This document shows, in pieces, positions 9,071 to 20,062 of a DNA stretch of 64,000 nt. The first letter of the stretch is position 1. Each line of letters opens with the position of its first letter. The notes under the pieces are model-generated. The model was not told the origin of the DNA. It did not search any database and worked only from the letters and a program-made list of their open reading frames with translations. The DNA is from Dysgonomonas sp. 511 (GTDB taxonomy: Bacteria > Bacteroidota > Bacteroidia > Bacteroidales > Dysgonomonadaceae), in NCBI RefSeq assembly GCF_010501105.1, contig NZ_QVMQ01000001.1, forward strand, positions 62,001 through 126,000, written 5' to 3'. The translations under genes and the position numbers were made by a program.

Positions 9071-10252
9071 TTATTTTACTAAATCCGAGTACATAATATT
9101 TGCCGGAGGACGCTTGTTCTCCAGTTCTTTTTTCATAAAGTCCATATAGGGGGCAACATGCCTGAAGAATTTATAATAGCCTTTGCATAGGTAGTTAAGC
9201 CCGTCTTCGCCCTGCTCAGTCTTTATTATTCTGTTTTTAGGGCATTCGCCATAGCAGGCGAACAAGAACTCGCAATCCTTACAGGTAGAAGGCAGTTTTT
9301 CGTATTTGTCGTTGCCGAATTTTATCTGCCTGTCGGAATACATCATTCCCGTCAACGTGTCTTTCCGTATGTTGCCCAACTTATACTCGGGATAAACGAA
9401 ATGGTCGCAGCTATATACATCGCCGTTAAATTCCATTACGCCAGCGTGCCCGCAAGTCTTTGCCAATATGCACACGCCCGGTTTCTCGCCTACCCAGTTG
9501 GCTAGTGTAGAGTCGAAATATTGTATATAGTATTTGCCGACATCCTGTTTCACCCACTCATCGAATATCGCTATAAGGAAGTCTCCCCATTTTTCGGCAG
9601 GTACATTCCACGATGCGGGTTGTCCATCTTCTGTTTCTACAATAGGGGCAAACTGGATATAGCGGCAATCTATGCTTTTGAAGAAATTGTAGAACTCCAA
9701 CGGATAGTCTACATTATAATCATTGACCACTCCCATAACGTTGAACTCAACACCATGCTTTTTCAGCAACGATATGCCTTTCATTACATTATAGAATGAT
9801 GGACGCCCGTCACGTGTTTTGCGGTATTTATCGTGGCAATGTTGCGGCCCGTCGATAGAGATACCTATCAGGAAATTATTTTCTTTGAAGAACCTGCACC
9901 ATTCGTCGGTAAGCAGCGTTCCGTTTGTTTGCAGGCAGTTTTCTATGTGCCTTCCCCGCCCGTATTTCCTTTGCAGTTCCAGAGCCTTCTTATAAAAACC
10001 GATATTGCGCATAAGGGCTTCGCCGCCATGCCATGTAAAAAGGACTTCGGGCTGCGTCTGCGAATTCAGGTATTGCTCGATAAACTCTTCGAGCAGCTCT
10101 TCGGTCATTACGTGGTTCTTGATATCTGGATAAAGACCTTTCTTTTCCAGATAGTAACAGTATTGGCAACGCAGGTTGCAGACAGCGCCTACAGGCTTGA
10201 GCATGACATAGAGTGGGCGCGCAAAGGGGGAAATATAGTTTGTTTGAGCCAT
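9071..10252 (-). CDS. Radical SAM/SPASM enzyme of the anaerobic sulfatase-maturase (anSME) family
   Basis: The family oxidises a Cys or Ser of a partner sulfatase to formylglycine in the cytoplasm. The first Met followed by conserved sequence is at 10250-10252 (AQTNYISPFARPLYVMLKPVG), giving 393 residues; the frame is open for 11 more codons. Cys25, Cys29 and Cys32 (CNLRCQYCYYLEK) bind the radical SAM cluster. The C-terminal half has the SPASM cysteines (TCGHAGVMEFNGDVYSCDHF, CKDCEFLFACYGECPKNRI). These motifs fit anSME closely. No sulfatase gene is in the window, so the partner is elsewhere or the enzyme matures another peptide. It is a single-gene unit convergent with the mannan operon. Confidence 0.82.
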   Translation of the reverse strand: MAQTNYISPFARPLYVMLKPVGAVCNLRCQYCYYLEKKGLYPDIKNHVMTEELLEEFIEQYLNSQTQPEVLFTWHGGEALMRNIGFYKKALELQRKYGRGRHIENCLQTNGTLLTDEWCRFFKENNFLIGISIDGPQHCHDKYRKTRDGRPSFYNVMKGISLLKKHGVEFNVMGVVNDYNVDYPLEFYNFFKSIDCRYIQFAPIVETEDGQPASWNVPAEKWGDFLIAIFDEWVKQDVGKYYIQYFDSTLANWVGEKPGVCILAKTCGHAGVMEFNGDVYSCDHFVYPEYKLGNIRKDTLTGMMYSDRQIKFGNDKYEKLPSTCKDCEFLFACYGECPKNRIIKTEQGEDGLNYLCKGYYKFFRHVAPYMDFMKKELENKRPPANIMYSDLVK

Positions 10253-10280
10253 ATCAGATATTATAGTTAGCGCATAAAGA

Positions 10281-10315
10281 TACAATGGTTTTCCCGGCTA
10301 AGGAAAACCATTGTA
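10281..10315 (-). promoter_or_regulatory. Perfect 14-bp hairpin in the leader of the anSME gene
   Basis: TACAATGGTTTTCC at 10281-10294 pairs perfectly with 10302-10315 around a 7-nt loop. It lies 29 nt upstream of the chosen start of the anSME gene. It may be an operator or an RNA structure that affects translation. No gene on the other strand ends here, so a terminator role is unlikely. Confidence 0.5.
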
Positions 10316-10524
10316 TTAAAATATGTTTCGTTATGTTTTGCTCAAAGCAGGCATTTGTGTTTTTTATATATGTATTAGAAGAAAAAGTCTTTCCTTTCGG
10401 TTGTAAAACTATATAAAATATAGATCTTTGACAATAAATCGGATTTGCTTATTTTCCTTTGTTATACTAATGGAAGTCTGATATAAAAAAGATTTGCTAT
10501 GAAATTGAAACAGACTTTAATATG

Positions 10525-10565
10525 AAAGGTTTGTAAACAATGCAATCGTTTGCAAACCTTTTTTG
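10525..10565 (+). terminator. Terminator-like hairpin upstream of the starch operon
   Basis: AAAGGTTTGTAAAC (10525-10538) pairs with 10548-10561 over 14 positions with one G-T pair and a 9-nt loop, and is followed by a T-run. On the + strand this is a good intrinsic terminator shape, yet no gene ends here. It would stop transcription entering the starch operon or act as an attenuator of a longer leader. It overlaps the operator at 10541-10554. Confidence 0.5.
10541..10554. promoter_or_regulatory. Probable LacI-family operator (CRE-like) of the starch operon
   Basis: TGCAATCGTTTGCA is a near-perfect palindrome with a central CG; only one base pair of the dyad is broken. With its flanks it fits the LacI-family CcpA box consensus WTGNAANCGNWNNCAW. 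It lies 55 bp upstream of a TAnnTTTG box, and a LacI-type regulator is the third gene of the operon that starts at 10661. Binding by that regulator is inferred. Confidence 0.6.
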
Positions 10566-10608
10566 TTAAAATAAAATATAAGGAAATGGCATTAAACTTA
10601 TTAATAAG

Positions 10609-10616
10609 TAGATTTG
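10609..10616 (+). promoter_or_regulatory. Candidate -7 box (TAnnTTTG) of the starch operon
   Basis: TAGATTTG matches the Bacteroidetes -7 consensus and lies 44 nt before the ATG of the GH77 gene. No clear TTTG was found at the -33 position, which would fit a promoter that needs an activator. Confidence 0.45.
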
Positions 10617-10660
10617 TTTAAACTAAACCAGGGAAATGCAATATCTAAATCATTTATATA

Positions 10661-13333
10661 ATGAAAATAAAATTACACGTAAACTATAAGACCAATTGGG
10701 GGCAAACTCTCTTTGTATGCGGTTCTGTACCCCCACTAGGGAACAACGATGAGAGTAATGCTCTGGAAATGGTATATACACCCGAATCATCCTGGTCTGT
10801 CGAATTTGAATGTAACGAAGAAGGAACAGTAGAGTATTATTATATTGTAAAAGAAGGCAACAGGATCATCCACAAGGAATGGGGAGGGCATCGGTTCTCT
10901 GTGGAAAAAGGCAAGTGCTATGAAGTCGAAGATACCTGGCGCAATATGCCTCAGCAGCAATTCCTCTACACATCGGGCTTTACCGACAGTTTCTTTAAAC
11001 ACGAACCTCCGGCAAAGGCTAAGTTCGGCAAGAAATCCCTCGTCTTGTTAGTAGAATGCCCGTATGTTAAGAAAGACCAGTCGCTTATCCTTGTCGGGGC
11101 AACAAAGACTTTAGGGGAATGGAAACTGGAAAAAGCCCTGCATTTTACTCCGCAGCCGAATAGTTTCTGGCAACTAGTAATAAATGCGGCCAACATAAAA
11201 CAGCCTCAGGAATATAAGCTTGCGATCTACGACCACCGCAAAAAAGATATAATCCATTGGGAAGAAGGGCCGAACAGGATGTTGCAACCCCTACCTGCCG
11301 GTTTTCCCGACAACTCGGTACATATCGAATCTTTCTCGTACTGGCATGGCTGGATGAACTGGAAAAGTGCAGGTGTAGCTATACCCGTATTTTCGCTACG
11401 TTCGGAAGACAGTTTCGGTATAGGAGAATTTTCCGACCTGAAAAAGATGGTCGATTGGGCGGCAGCAACCAGCCAGAATATCATACAGATATTGCCAATA
11501 AATGATACGACCAACACGCATACATGGATAGATTCGTACCCATACAATGCTATTTCGATATATGCCCTGCACCCTATCTATTTAGGGTTAAAGGAATTTC
11601 CGCTCGAAAATGCCGAATTGTACAAAGAATATCTGGCTAAGGCTAAAGAATTGAATAAACTGTCGCAGATAGATTACGAAAAGGTGTATGCACTCAAGCA
11701 GTCTTACCTGATCGACTTATTCGAAGAATCGGGTAGCAATGTGCTGAAAAGCAAAGAATATAAGGACTTCTACAGCCAAAACGAAGAATGGCTTTTTCCT
11801 TATGCCTGCTTCTCATACCTGCGCGACAAATACAAGACGCCCGATTTTAAACGATGGAGTACTTTCTCAAAATACAACAAGAAAGCATTACAGAAATCTG
11901 TAGATGGTAATAAAGATTTCAAAACGGCAATAGAATTGCTGTTCTTCACCCAATTCCTTCTTCATAAGCAATTGTTGGGAGTACGCCAATATGCCAATGC
12001 ACACGGAGTAATACTCAAAGGCGATATCCCTATCGGCATCAGCCGCAACAGCGTAGAGGCATGGACTGAGCCGCACCTCTTCAATATGGATGTGCAAACG
12101 GGTGCGCCGCCCGACGATTTCTCGTTCTATGGACAAAACTGGGGGTTTCCTACTTACAACTGGGACGAAATGGCTAAAGACGGTTACCAGTGGTGGGTGA
12201 AACGTTTCCGTAAGATGGCCGATTATTTCGATGCCTACCGTATCGACCATATATTGGGATTCTTCCGCATTTGGGAAATACCCCTGTCTTCGGTGCAAGG
12301 CTTGCTGGGCTATTTTAGTCCTGCCCTGCCGCTTACTGTCGGCGAGATCAATTCTTCGGGCATGTACTTCTCCGAAGAAAGGATGGCCAGCCCGTTTATC
12401 CACGAAAATTATCTGGGCGAAGTATTTGGTGAATATGCCGAAGAAGTCAAGCAAAAATACCTGCATACTACAGGATGGCAGCTTTTCGGGCTGAATGAAG
12501 AATGCAATACCCAGGTGAAAATAAAGTCTCTCTTTGCCGGGCAGGAAGACGTGAAGAATAGCCATATACGCGATGGGCTTTACAGCCTTTGCAACGAAGT
12601 ATTGTTCATAAAAGATAAACGCGAGCCGGACAAATACCATCCGCGTATCACTGCCCAGTTCAGCTATTCGTACAAATTCTTGAGTGAGGGTGAGAAATAT
12701 GCCTTCAACCGCCTGTATGATGACTTCTTCTATCGCCGCCATACTCAATTCTGGCACGATCAGGCAATGAAGAAGCTGCCGACACTGATATCATCCACAT
12801 CTATGCTGGTTTGTGGCGAAGACTTAGGGATGGTTCCCGATTCAGTGCCTTGGGTAATGAACAAATTGCAAATACTGAGCCTCGAGATAGAACGCATGCC
12901 AAAGGAGCGGAACGTATTGTTCAACAGCCTGCCAAGCCTGCCTTACCTCAGTGTATGCACCACCTCTACCCACGATATGTCGCCTATAAGGGCTTGGTGG
13001 CACGAGAACAAGGAACTTACCCAAACATACTACAATCAGGTGTTGTGGAAACAAGGGCCTGCTCCTGACGATTGCTCTTCCGACCTCTGCTGGCAGATCG
13101 TTAGCAACCACCTCAACTCGCCATCGATGCTTGCCATATTGCCATTGCAAGACTGGCTCTCGATAAGCGACAGCTTGAAGTATCCGAACCCGGAAGCCGA
13201 AAGGATCAACATTCCTGCTATTGCACAGCACTATTGGCGCTACCGTATGCACATCACTCTGGAAGAACTTCTGGCAGCCGACGACTTCAACCAAGAAATA
13301 AGGACAATGATTAAAGTTGCCGGACGAGAATAA
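10661..13333 (+). CDS. malQ: 4-alpha-glucanotransferase (GH77) with two N-terminal CBM20 modules
   Basis: Cytoplasmic amylomaltase that moves alpha-1,4-glucan segments between maltooligosaccharides and releases glucose. The 890-residue form has two starch-binding CBM20 modules (about 1-100 and 125-225), the long architecture also seen in plant DPE2. The GH77 barrel starts near 240 (PVFSLRSEDSFGIGEF). The nucleophile is Asp529 in YRIDHILGF, the acid/base Glu720 in VCGEDLGMVP, and the third acid Asp772 in TSTHDMSP. There is no signal peptide. It is the first gene of a five-gene operon (gaps of 15-33 nt) and would process maltodextrins brought in by the MFS transporter. Confidence 0.92.
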   Translation: MKIKLHVNYKTNWGQTLFVCGSVPPLGNNDESNALEMVYTPESSWSVEFECNEEGTVEYYYIVKEGNRIIHKEWGGHRFSVEKGKCYEVEDTWRNMPQQQFLYTSGFTDSFFKHEPPAKAKFGKKSLVLLVECPYVKKDQSLILVGATKTLGEWKLEKALHFTPQPNSFWQLVINAANIKQPQEYKLAIYDHRKKDIIHWEEGPNRMLQPLPAGFPDNSVHIESFSYWHGWMNWKSAGVAIPVFSLRSEDSFGIGEFSDLKKMVDWAAATSQNIIQILPINDTTNTHTWIDSYPYNAISIYALHPIYLGLKEFPLENAELYKEYLAKAKELNKLSQIDYEKVYALKQSYLIDLFEESGSNVLKSKEYKDFYSQNEEWLFPYACFSYLRDKYKTPDFKRWSTFSKYNKKALQKSVDGNKDFKTAIELLFFTQFLLHKQLLGVRQYANAHGVILKGDIPIGISRNSVEAWTEPHLFNMDVQTGAPPDDFSFYGQNWGFPTYNWDEMAKDGYQWWVKRFRKMADYFDAYRIDHILGFFRIWEIPLSSVQGLLGYFSPALPLTVGEINSSGMYFSEERMASPFIHENYLGEVFGEYAEEVKQKYLHTTGWQLFGLNEECNTQVKIKSLFAGQEDVKNSHIRDGLYSLCNEVLFIKDKREPDKYHPRITAQFSYSYKFLSEGEKYAFNRLYDDFFYRRHTQFWHDQAMKKLPTLISSTSMLVCGEDLGMVPDSVPWVMNKLQILSLEIERMPKERNVLFNSLPSLPYLSVCTTSTHDMSPIRAWWHENKELTQTYYNQVLWKQGPAPDDCSSDLCWQIVSNHLNSPSMLAILPLQDWLSISDSLKYPNPEAERINIPAIAQHYWRYRMHITLEELLAADDFNQEIRTMIKVAGRE

Positions 13334-13358
13334 AATATTCAATTAATTAATACATTAA

Positions 13359-15209
<1,851 letters not shown>

Positions 15210-15242
15210 TTATTTTTATAAAGTCATCAACATTCTACTACC

Positions 15243-16277
15243 ATGAAAAAAGGGCCTCTTACAATTAAAGACATTGCAAAGTTCCTCAACATATCGCCCT
15301 CGACTGTATCGAGGGCTTTAAAAGATAATCCGGACATCAGTCTGGAAACCAGGAAACTGGTGCAGGATTATGCACGCGAGCATAAATACAAGCCTAACGA
15401 ATTGGCACTGAGCCTGAGAACGCAACGTAACAACATTATAGGGGTCATAGTACCCGAACTGGCAAACCATTTTTTCTCGGGAATACTTTCGGGAATGGAA
15501 ACGATAGCCGAAGAAAAAGATTTCCATGTCATTGTCTGCCAATCGTCGGAAGACTACAACAAGGAAATAAAGAATGTACAAACCCTGATAAAAGCACGGG
15601 TATGCGGCGTACTGATATCGCAGTCGAAAACTACGACCAAATACGACCATTTCCAGGAATTGATAGACAACGGCATACCCGTCATTTTTTTCGACAGGAT
15701 ATGCACGGGTATCGATACGGGAAAGGTGGTGGTAGACGACTACTCAGGGACATTCACAGCCGTGGAATATATGATAAAAACAGGCTGTAAGCGCATAGCA
15801 TTCTTTTCGGCACCCCTGCACCTCGAAATATCGAAAAACAGGAAAAACGGATACTTGGATGCACTCAGGAAACACCACCTGCCGATAGACGAGACTCTGG
15901 TAAGGATAGCCGACACAAAGCCCTTAGGCTACGAAAAGGCGATGGAAATATTGCAGGAACCCGGCAGGCCGGATGCTTTCATGGCAATGAACGACTATAC
16001 GGCATCGGGCATATTATCGGCCGCAAAAAAACTGGGGTTGAGAGTGCCGGAAGATATATCCATCTTTGGTTTCTCAAACTCTAATATATCACAGGATACC
16101 GATCCTATGCTAACCACTATGGATCAGCATCCGCAAAAAGTAGGAGAAGAAGCAATGAAGCTGATGCTGGAAAAGATCGAAAACCAGAATGCCCCGTTGC
16201 GAAAAAACAAAATAATAAAAACATCCCTCATAGCCCGGCAGACAACGCGCGAACTGCCACCGGAAGATGGGGGATAA
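15243..16277 (+). CDS. LacI-family transcriptional regulator of the starch operon
   Basis: A 344-residue regulator. The N-terminal helix-turn-helix and hinge helix are typical (LTIKDIAKFLNISPSTVSRALK at 5-26, YKPNELALSL hinge near 52). Residues 62-335 form the periplasmic-binding-protein-like sensor domain (IIGVIVPELANHFFSGILSGME). It is embedded in the starch operon between GH13 and the transporter, so maltose, maltodextrin or a phosphorylated sugar is the expected effector. The palindrome at 10541-10554 is its likely operator. Whether it activates or represses is unknown; the operator lies upstream of the -7 box, which would also suit an activator. Confidence 0.88.
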   Translation: MKKGPLTIKDIAKFLNISPSTVSRALKDNPDISLETRKLVQDYAREHKYKPNELALSLRTQRNNIIGVIVPELANHFFSGILSGMETIAEEKDFHVIVCQSSEDYNKEIKNVQTLIKARVCGVLISQSKTTTKYDHFQELIDNGIPVIFFDRICTGIDTGKVVVDDYSGTFTAVEYMIKTGCKRIAFFSAPLHLEISKNRKNGYLDALRKHHLPIDETLVRIADTKPLGYEKAMEILQEPGRPDAFMAMNDYTASGILSAAKKLGLRVPEDISIFGFSNSNISQDTDPMLTTMDQHPQKVGEEAMKLMLEKIENQNAPLRKNKIIKTSLIARQTTRELPPEDGG

Positions 16278-16304
16278 GCAGATTATAAAAAATCAGACAA
16301 AACC

Positions 16305-17648
16305 ATGAAACAAAAACCAACATTGACATTCTGGCAAATCTGGAACCTCAGTTTCGGATTTCTGGGAATACAAATAGGATACTCGTTGCAAAGTTCGCAG
16401 ACCAGCCGTATCTTATCAGCCCTGGGAGCCGACCCGCACCAATTACCTTTATTCTGGCTGGCAGCACCCATCGCGGGGCTTATTGTACAGCCCATAATAG
16501 GCATGTCGAGCGACCGTACTTGGACAAGGATGGGGAGGCGGATTCCATTTATATTGGGCGGGGCTATCGTTTCGGCCATAGCCATGTACTTTATGCCTAA
16601 TTCCGAGTTTGTGGCGGCAATTATGCCTCCTGTCATATTTGGTGCGTTCATGTTGTTGTTTATGGATTGTGCGTTCAATGTATCCATGCAGCCGTTCCGC
16701 TCGCTGGTCGGCGACATGGTTAACGATAAACAGCGCAATCTGGGGTATTCTACCCAGAGTTTCCTTACCAATGTGGGTGCTGTAGTAGGATCTTTTCTCC
16801 CCTTCCTGCTGACATGGATAGGCATACAAAATATACCCGAAGCCGGGGAAAAGGTTGCTCCTTCGGTCGTCTGGTCTTTCTATATAGGAGGCACAGTACT
16901 TTTGCTCACGGTCTTGTGGACAAGCCTGCGGGTAAAAGAGTATCCGCCAAAAGAATATGAGGAGTACAATGATATTACCGACAACGAAAAGCAGAAGAAA
17001 TCTTTTATACAAATATTAAAGGAGACTCCAACCACGATGTTGCAGTTGGCAGTAGTGCAGTTTTTCTCATGGTTTGCCCTGTTTATCATGTGGGTATATT
17101 CTATTGGGGGTATTGCCGAAAATGTATGGCACACGGCCGATCCCCTTTCCGAAGCATACAACGAAGCCGGTAACTGGAACGGGGTATTAAGCGGGGTATA
17201 TGGTATCTTTGCCGTTGTATTCTCTATGCTGATGGCTAAACTGGCTGATAAACTGGGACGAAAGAAAGTATATTCGTTTGCCCTGCTTATGGGAGCGTTA
17301 GGACTTGCTTCTATGTACGTTTTCGATGATAAGTATATGCTCCTACTATCTATGCTTGGGGTTGGTATCGCTTGGGCAGCCATCCTGGCCATGCCTTATG
17401 CTATCTTATCGGCGGCACTGCCTGCCAGTAAGATGGGGGTATATATGGGCATATTCAATGCAACGATAACAATACCTCAGATCGTAGCAGGGCTTACCGG
17501 AGGTCTTATCCTGAAATATGTAGCAGGAGGAAGTTCTATTGTAATGATGATAGTAGCAGGAGTGGCGATGGCATTAGCTGCCATTTCCGTCACATTCGTA
17601 AGAGATATAAATGCTGAAAAGCAAAAATTAGAGCAAGTCAACAAATGA
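16305..17648 (+). CDS. MFS sugar transporter, probably maltose/maltodextrin import
   Basis: A 447-residue polytopic protein, about 12 TM segments. The opening (FWQIWNLSFGFLGIQIGYSLQSSQTSRI) and the motif MSSDRTWTRMGRRIPFI near 66-82 match the SLC45/maltose-type MFS sugar transporters often found in bacterial maltose operons. A long cytoplasmic loop lies around 210-235 (YEEYNDITDNEKQKK). It lies between the LacI gene and the lipoprotein amylase. Role: carry products of the extracytoplasmic amylases across the inner membrane to MalQ. The substrate is inferred from the operon. Confidence 0.8.
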   Translation: MKQKPTLTFWQIWNLSFGFLGIQIGYSLQSSQTSRILSALGADPHQLPLFWLAAPIAGLIVQPIIGMSSDRTWTRMGRRIPFILGGAIVSAIAMYFMPNSEFVAAIMPPVIFGAFMLLFMDCAFNVSMQPFRSLVGDMVNDKQRNLGYSTQSFLTNVGAVVGSFLPFLLTWIGIQNIPEAGEKVAPSVVWSFYIGGTVLLLTVLWTSLRVKEYPPKEYEEYNDITDNEKQKKSFIQILKETPTTMLQLAVVQFFSWFALFIMWVYSIGGIAENVWHTADPLSEAYNEAGNWNGVLSGVYGIFAVVFSMLMAKLADKLGRKKVYSFALLMGALGLASMYVFDDKYMLLLSMLGVGIAWAAILAMPYAILSAALPASKMGVYMGIFNATITIPQIVAGLTGGLILKYVAGGSSIVMMIVAGVAMALAAISVTFVRDINAEKQKLEQVNK

Positions 17649-17663
17649 TTAAATGAATTGCAT

Positions 17664-19028
17664 ATGAAGAGTAAGTTATTATTAGTTATCGCAGCCGCGC
17701 TGTTTATCGGGTATTCGTGTAAAGAGAAACCGAAAGAAGCAGAAGGGCCTGTCGAAAAATGTACGGTAAAGCATCCGGACTGGACGCGCAACGCCGTCAT
17801 TTACGAAGTGAATGTACGGCAATATACCAAAGAAGGCACTTTCACCGCTTTCGAACAGCATTTGCCACGCCTCAAAGAACTTGGCGTAGATGTGCTTTGG
17901 TTTATGCCTATCCATCCTATTTCCGAGAAGAACCGTAAAGGAACATTAGGTAGCTATTATGCTGTGAAGAACTACACGGAAGTGAATCCTGAATTTGGTA
18001 CAAAAGAAGATTTTAAACGTGTGGTAGATAAGGCGCACGAAATGGGATTCAAAGTTATCCTCGACTGGGTTGCCAACCATACAGGTGGCGACAATATCTG
18101 GCTCGCCGAACATCCTGACTGGTATGTGAAAGATGCAGCAGGAAACCCTAAAAGCCCGTACGACTGGACTGATACTTACGAACTGGACTACGACAATCAG
18201 GATATGCGTGCGGCTATGATTGGCGCACTTAAATATTGGATAAAAGACTTCGATATAGATGGCTACCGTTGCGATATGGCGCATGAAGTACCTACCGATT
18301 TCTGGAACAATGTACGTCCTGCCCTCGACAGTGTCAAACCTGTATTTATGCTAGCCGAATCGGAAGAATACGACCTCCTCGAACATGCTTTCGACGCCAA
18401 CTACTCGTGGGAGCTGATGCACATGATGGCAGACGTGTATAAAGGAACAAAGGATGCGGATAGTATTGCAGCGTATATCCAAAAGCTGGATTCGATAAAA
18501 TGTCCTGATGGATACAAGATGAACTTCCTGACCAATCATGACGAAAATTCGTGGAATGGTACCGAGTTCGAACGCTACGGGAAAGCGGCTGAAGCCTTTG
18601 CAGTGTTGACTTATACCTTGAATGGTATGCCTATGATCTACACAGGGCAGGAAGTAGGTTTGAAAAAACGCCTCTCGTTCTTCGAGAAAGACATGGTTCC
18701 TTCGTGGACAGAAAATGCAACTACCAAGTTCTATAAGAAGTTGAATGAACTGAAACACAACCATCCCGCGCTTCGTGCCGGAGAGATGGGCGGCGAGTTT
18801 AGGCGGTACAGCACCAATTATGGAAAAGAACTGCTAATTTATTCGAGAGAGAAAGCCGGAAAAGAACTGATGGTAATGCTCAACCTTTCGGGCAAAAGCA
18901 TCACTTATGCGAGTAACGATGCGTTGGGTAGGAATAATTATTACGATTACTTTACCGGAAAGCTTGTAGGCAATTTGCCGAAGACTATGAAGCCTTGGGA
19001 ATACAGGGTATTTACAAGGGATAATTAA
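17664..19028 (+). CDS. GH13 alpha-amylase, lipoprotein
   Basis: An outer lipoprotein amylase of 454 residues. The frame is open from a TTG at 17658, but the ATG at 17664 is preferred because it starts a clean lipoprotein signal (lipobox GYSC, Cys19). Catalytic residues: nucleophile Asp204 in DGYRCDMAHEVP, acid/base Glu232 in FMLAESEEYD and Asp293 in FLTNHDENSW. ILDWVANHTG near 132-141 is region I. The domain is compact, without extra starch-binding modules. It closes the operon and would cut starch or maltodextrin outside the cytoplasm. Membrane side (surface or periplasm) is not decided by the sequence. Confidence 0.88.
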   Translation: MKSKLLLVIAAALFIGYSCKEKPKEAEGPVEKCTVKHPDWTRNAVIYEVNVRQYTKEGTFTAFEQHLPRLKELGVDVLWFMPIHPISEKNRKGTLGSYYAVKNYTEVNPEFGTKEDFKRVVDKAHEMGFKVILDWVANHTGGDNIWLAEHPDWYVKDAAGNPKSPYDWTDTYELDYDNQDMRAAMIGALKYWIKDFDIDGYRCDMAHEVPTDFWNNVRPALDSVKPVFMLAESEEYDLLEHAFDANYSWELMHMMADVYKGTKDADSIAAYIQKLDSIKCPDGYKMNFLTNHDENSWNGTEFERYGKAAEAFAVLTYTLNGMPMIYTGQEVGLKKRLSFFEKDMVPSWTENATTKFYKKLNELKHNHPALRAGEMGGEFRRYSTNYGKELLIYSREKAGKELMVMLNLSGKSITYASNDALGRNNYYDYFTGKLVGNLPKTMKPWEYRVFTRDN

Positions 19029-19041
19029 TCGCATAGGGGTA

Positions 19042-19200
19042 ATACAAAAGAAGTTGTCCCAAAAGTAATCATCTGCTTCATTGCTTCATTTATTAGCCAT
19101 CGGTCACATACTTTTGTATGCTCCCTTCTGTCTAAAAATGAGCGGCTTCGCATCTAATCACTTTTGTCCTTTATTACTTTGGGGACACCTTCTTTTGTAT
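19042..19200. repeat. MITE-like inverted repeat, 28-bp arms
   Basis: Arms 19042-19069 and 19173-19200 are complementary at all but two of 28 positions; the outer tips read ATACAAAAGAAG and CTTCTTTTGTAT. The inner 103 bp contain related words (ACTTTTGTATGC, CACTTTTGTCC). There is no ORF. It fills the space between the convergent amylase and OmpA-like genes. It may be a small non-autonomous transposable element or a bidirectional terminator; no obvious target-site duplication is visible. Confidence 0.6.
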
Positions 19201-19221
19201 GCAGGTTTACGTGTTTGTTAT

Positions 19222-19920
19222 TTACGGATTAATCAAGAATAACACGGCACGGTTTTTATCATTATCCAGTTTAAACGGTTGTTGCCCGTCACCACGCCAG
19301 TTTACAGATATACGGTTTTTAGCGATACCATATTTAGTTTGCATGGCCTTGGCTACAGCTTCCGAACGGTTTTTTGACAAGCGTTGGTTAATAGTAGCAT
19401 TACCGGTCTTCTTATCGGCATAACCTGTTACTACCACTGTTGCTCCAGGATTGTTGTTCAGGTAGTTTACAGCCAGTTCTATCTTAGCCCACTCTGGTTG
19501 GTCTATCACCCATTTGTTTATACGGAAGAATACAGGATCGGGCAAGAAGAAAGGTTCCACCTTCTTTACTTCTGCTTTCTCTTCAGGTTTCACGTCGAAT
19601 GGCAGAGTCGGGGTTATCTCTACTTTTGGCGCTTCTTTCGGAGGCTCCGGAGCAGCGAATATATCCGGACAATCGTAGAACTTCCTGCGGCGAGCCATTT
19701 CCGATTGGGCAACGCTTAGTTGTTGTGCGCTTCTTTTTATTACGATAACTTCTTCTCCCGAATTGAGCTGCATAAGTACCGAGTCGCGTACAGTGCCACA
19801 GTTACACGGGTCGGCAGCCTTTTCTGTTGTAGTGGCTGCTTCTGTATTGTTTTCTTGTGCATTGAGCGAAAAAGACAGTACTATAAAGAGTATCGGTAGT
19901 AATATAAATCTCATCTTCAT
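19222..19920 (-). CDS. OmpA-family peptidoglycan-binding protein
   Basis: A 232-residue exported protein. Signal peptide at 1-21 (cleavage after LNA), a Thr/Glu-rich linker, a Pro/Lys/Glu-rich stretch at 90-120, and a C-terminal OmpA-like domain (FRINKWVIDQPEWAKIELAVNYLNNNPGATVVVTGYAD..., with NQRLSKNRSEAVAKAM). That domain binds diaminopimelate in peptidoglycan. There is no beta-barrel domain, so it is a short periplasmic OmpA-like protein that probably helps anchor the outer membrane. The ATG at 19920 is used; a second in-frame ATG lies two codons later. Two Cys near residue 40 (DPCNCG) may form a disulfide. Confidence 0.75.
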   Translation of the reverse strand: MKMRFILLPILFIVLSFSLNAQENNTEAATTTEKAADPCNCGTVRDSVLMQLNSGEEVIVIKRSAQQLSVAQSEMARRRKFYDCPDIFAAPEPPKEAPKVEITPTLPFDVKPEEKAEVKKVEPFFLPDPVFFRINKWVIDQPEWAKIELAVNYLNNNPGATVVVTGYADKKTGNATINQRLSKNRSEAVAKAMQTKYGIAKNRISVNWRGDGQQPFKLDNDKNRAVLFLINP

Positions 19921-20062
19921 AATAATTTGGGTGTCAAGGTAAATTTATTCCTATCGTTTACTATTAATATCAAGGTACAAATTTAATACATTATTCTTAA
20001 AAAAGGTTTTCCTTCCCGAAGAAATGATAAGTTTTAACTATAAATGCGTCAGATAAGCGCAT

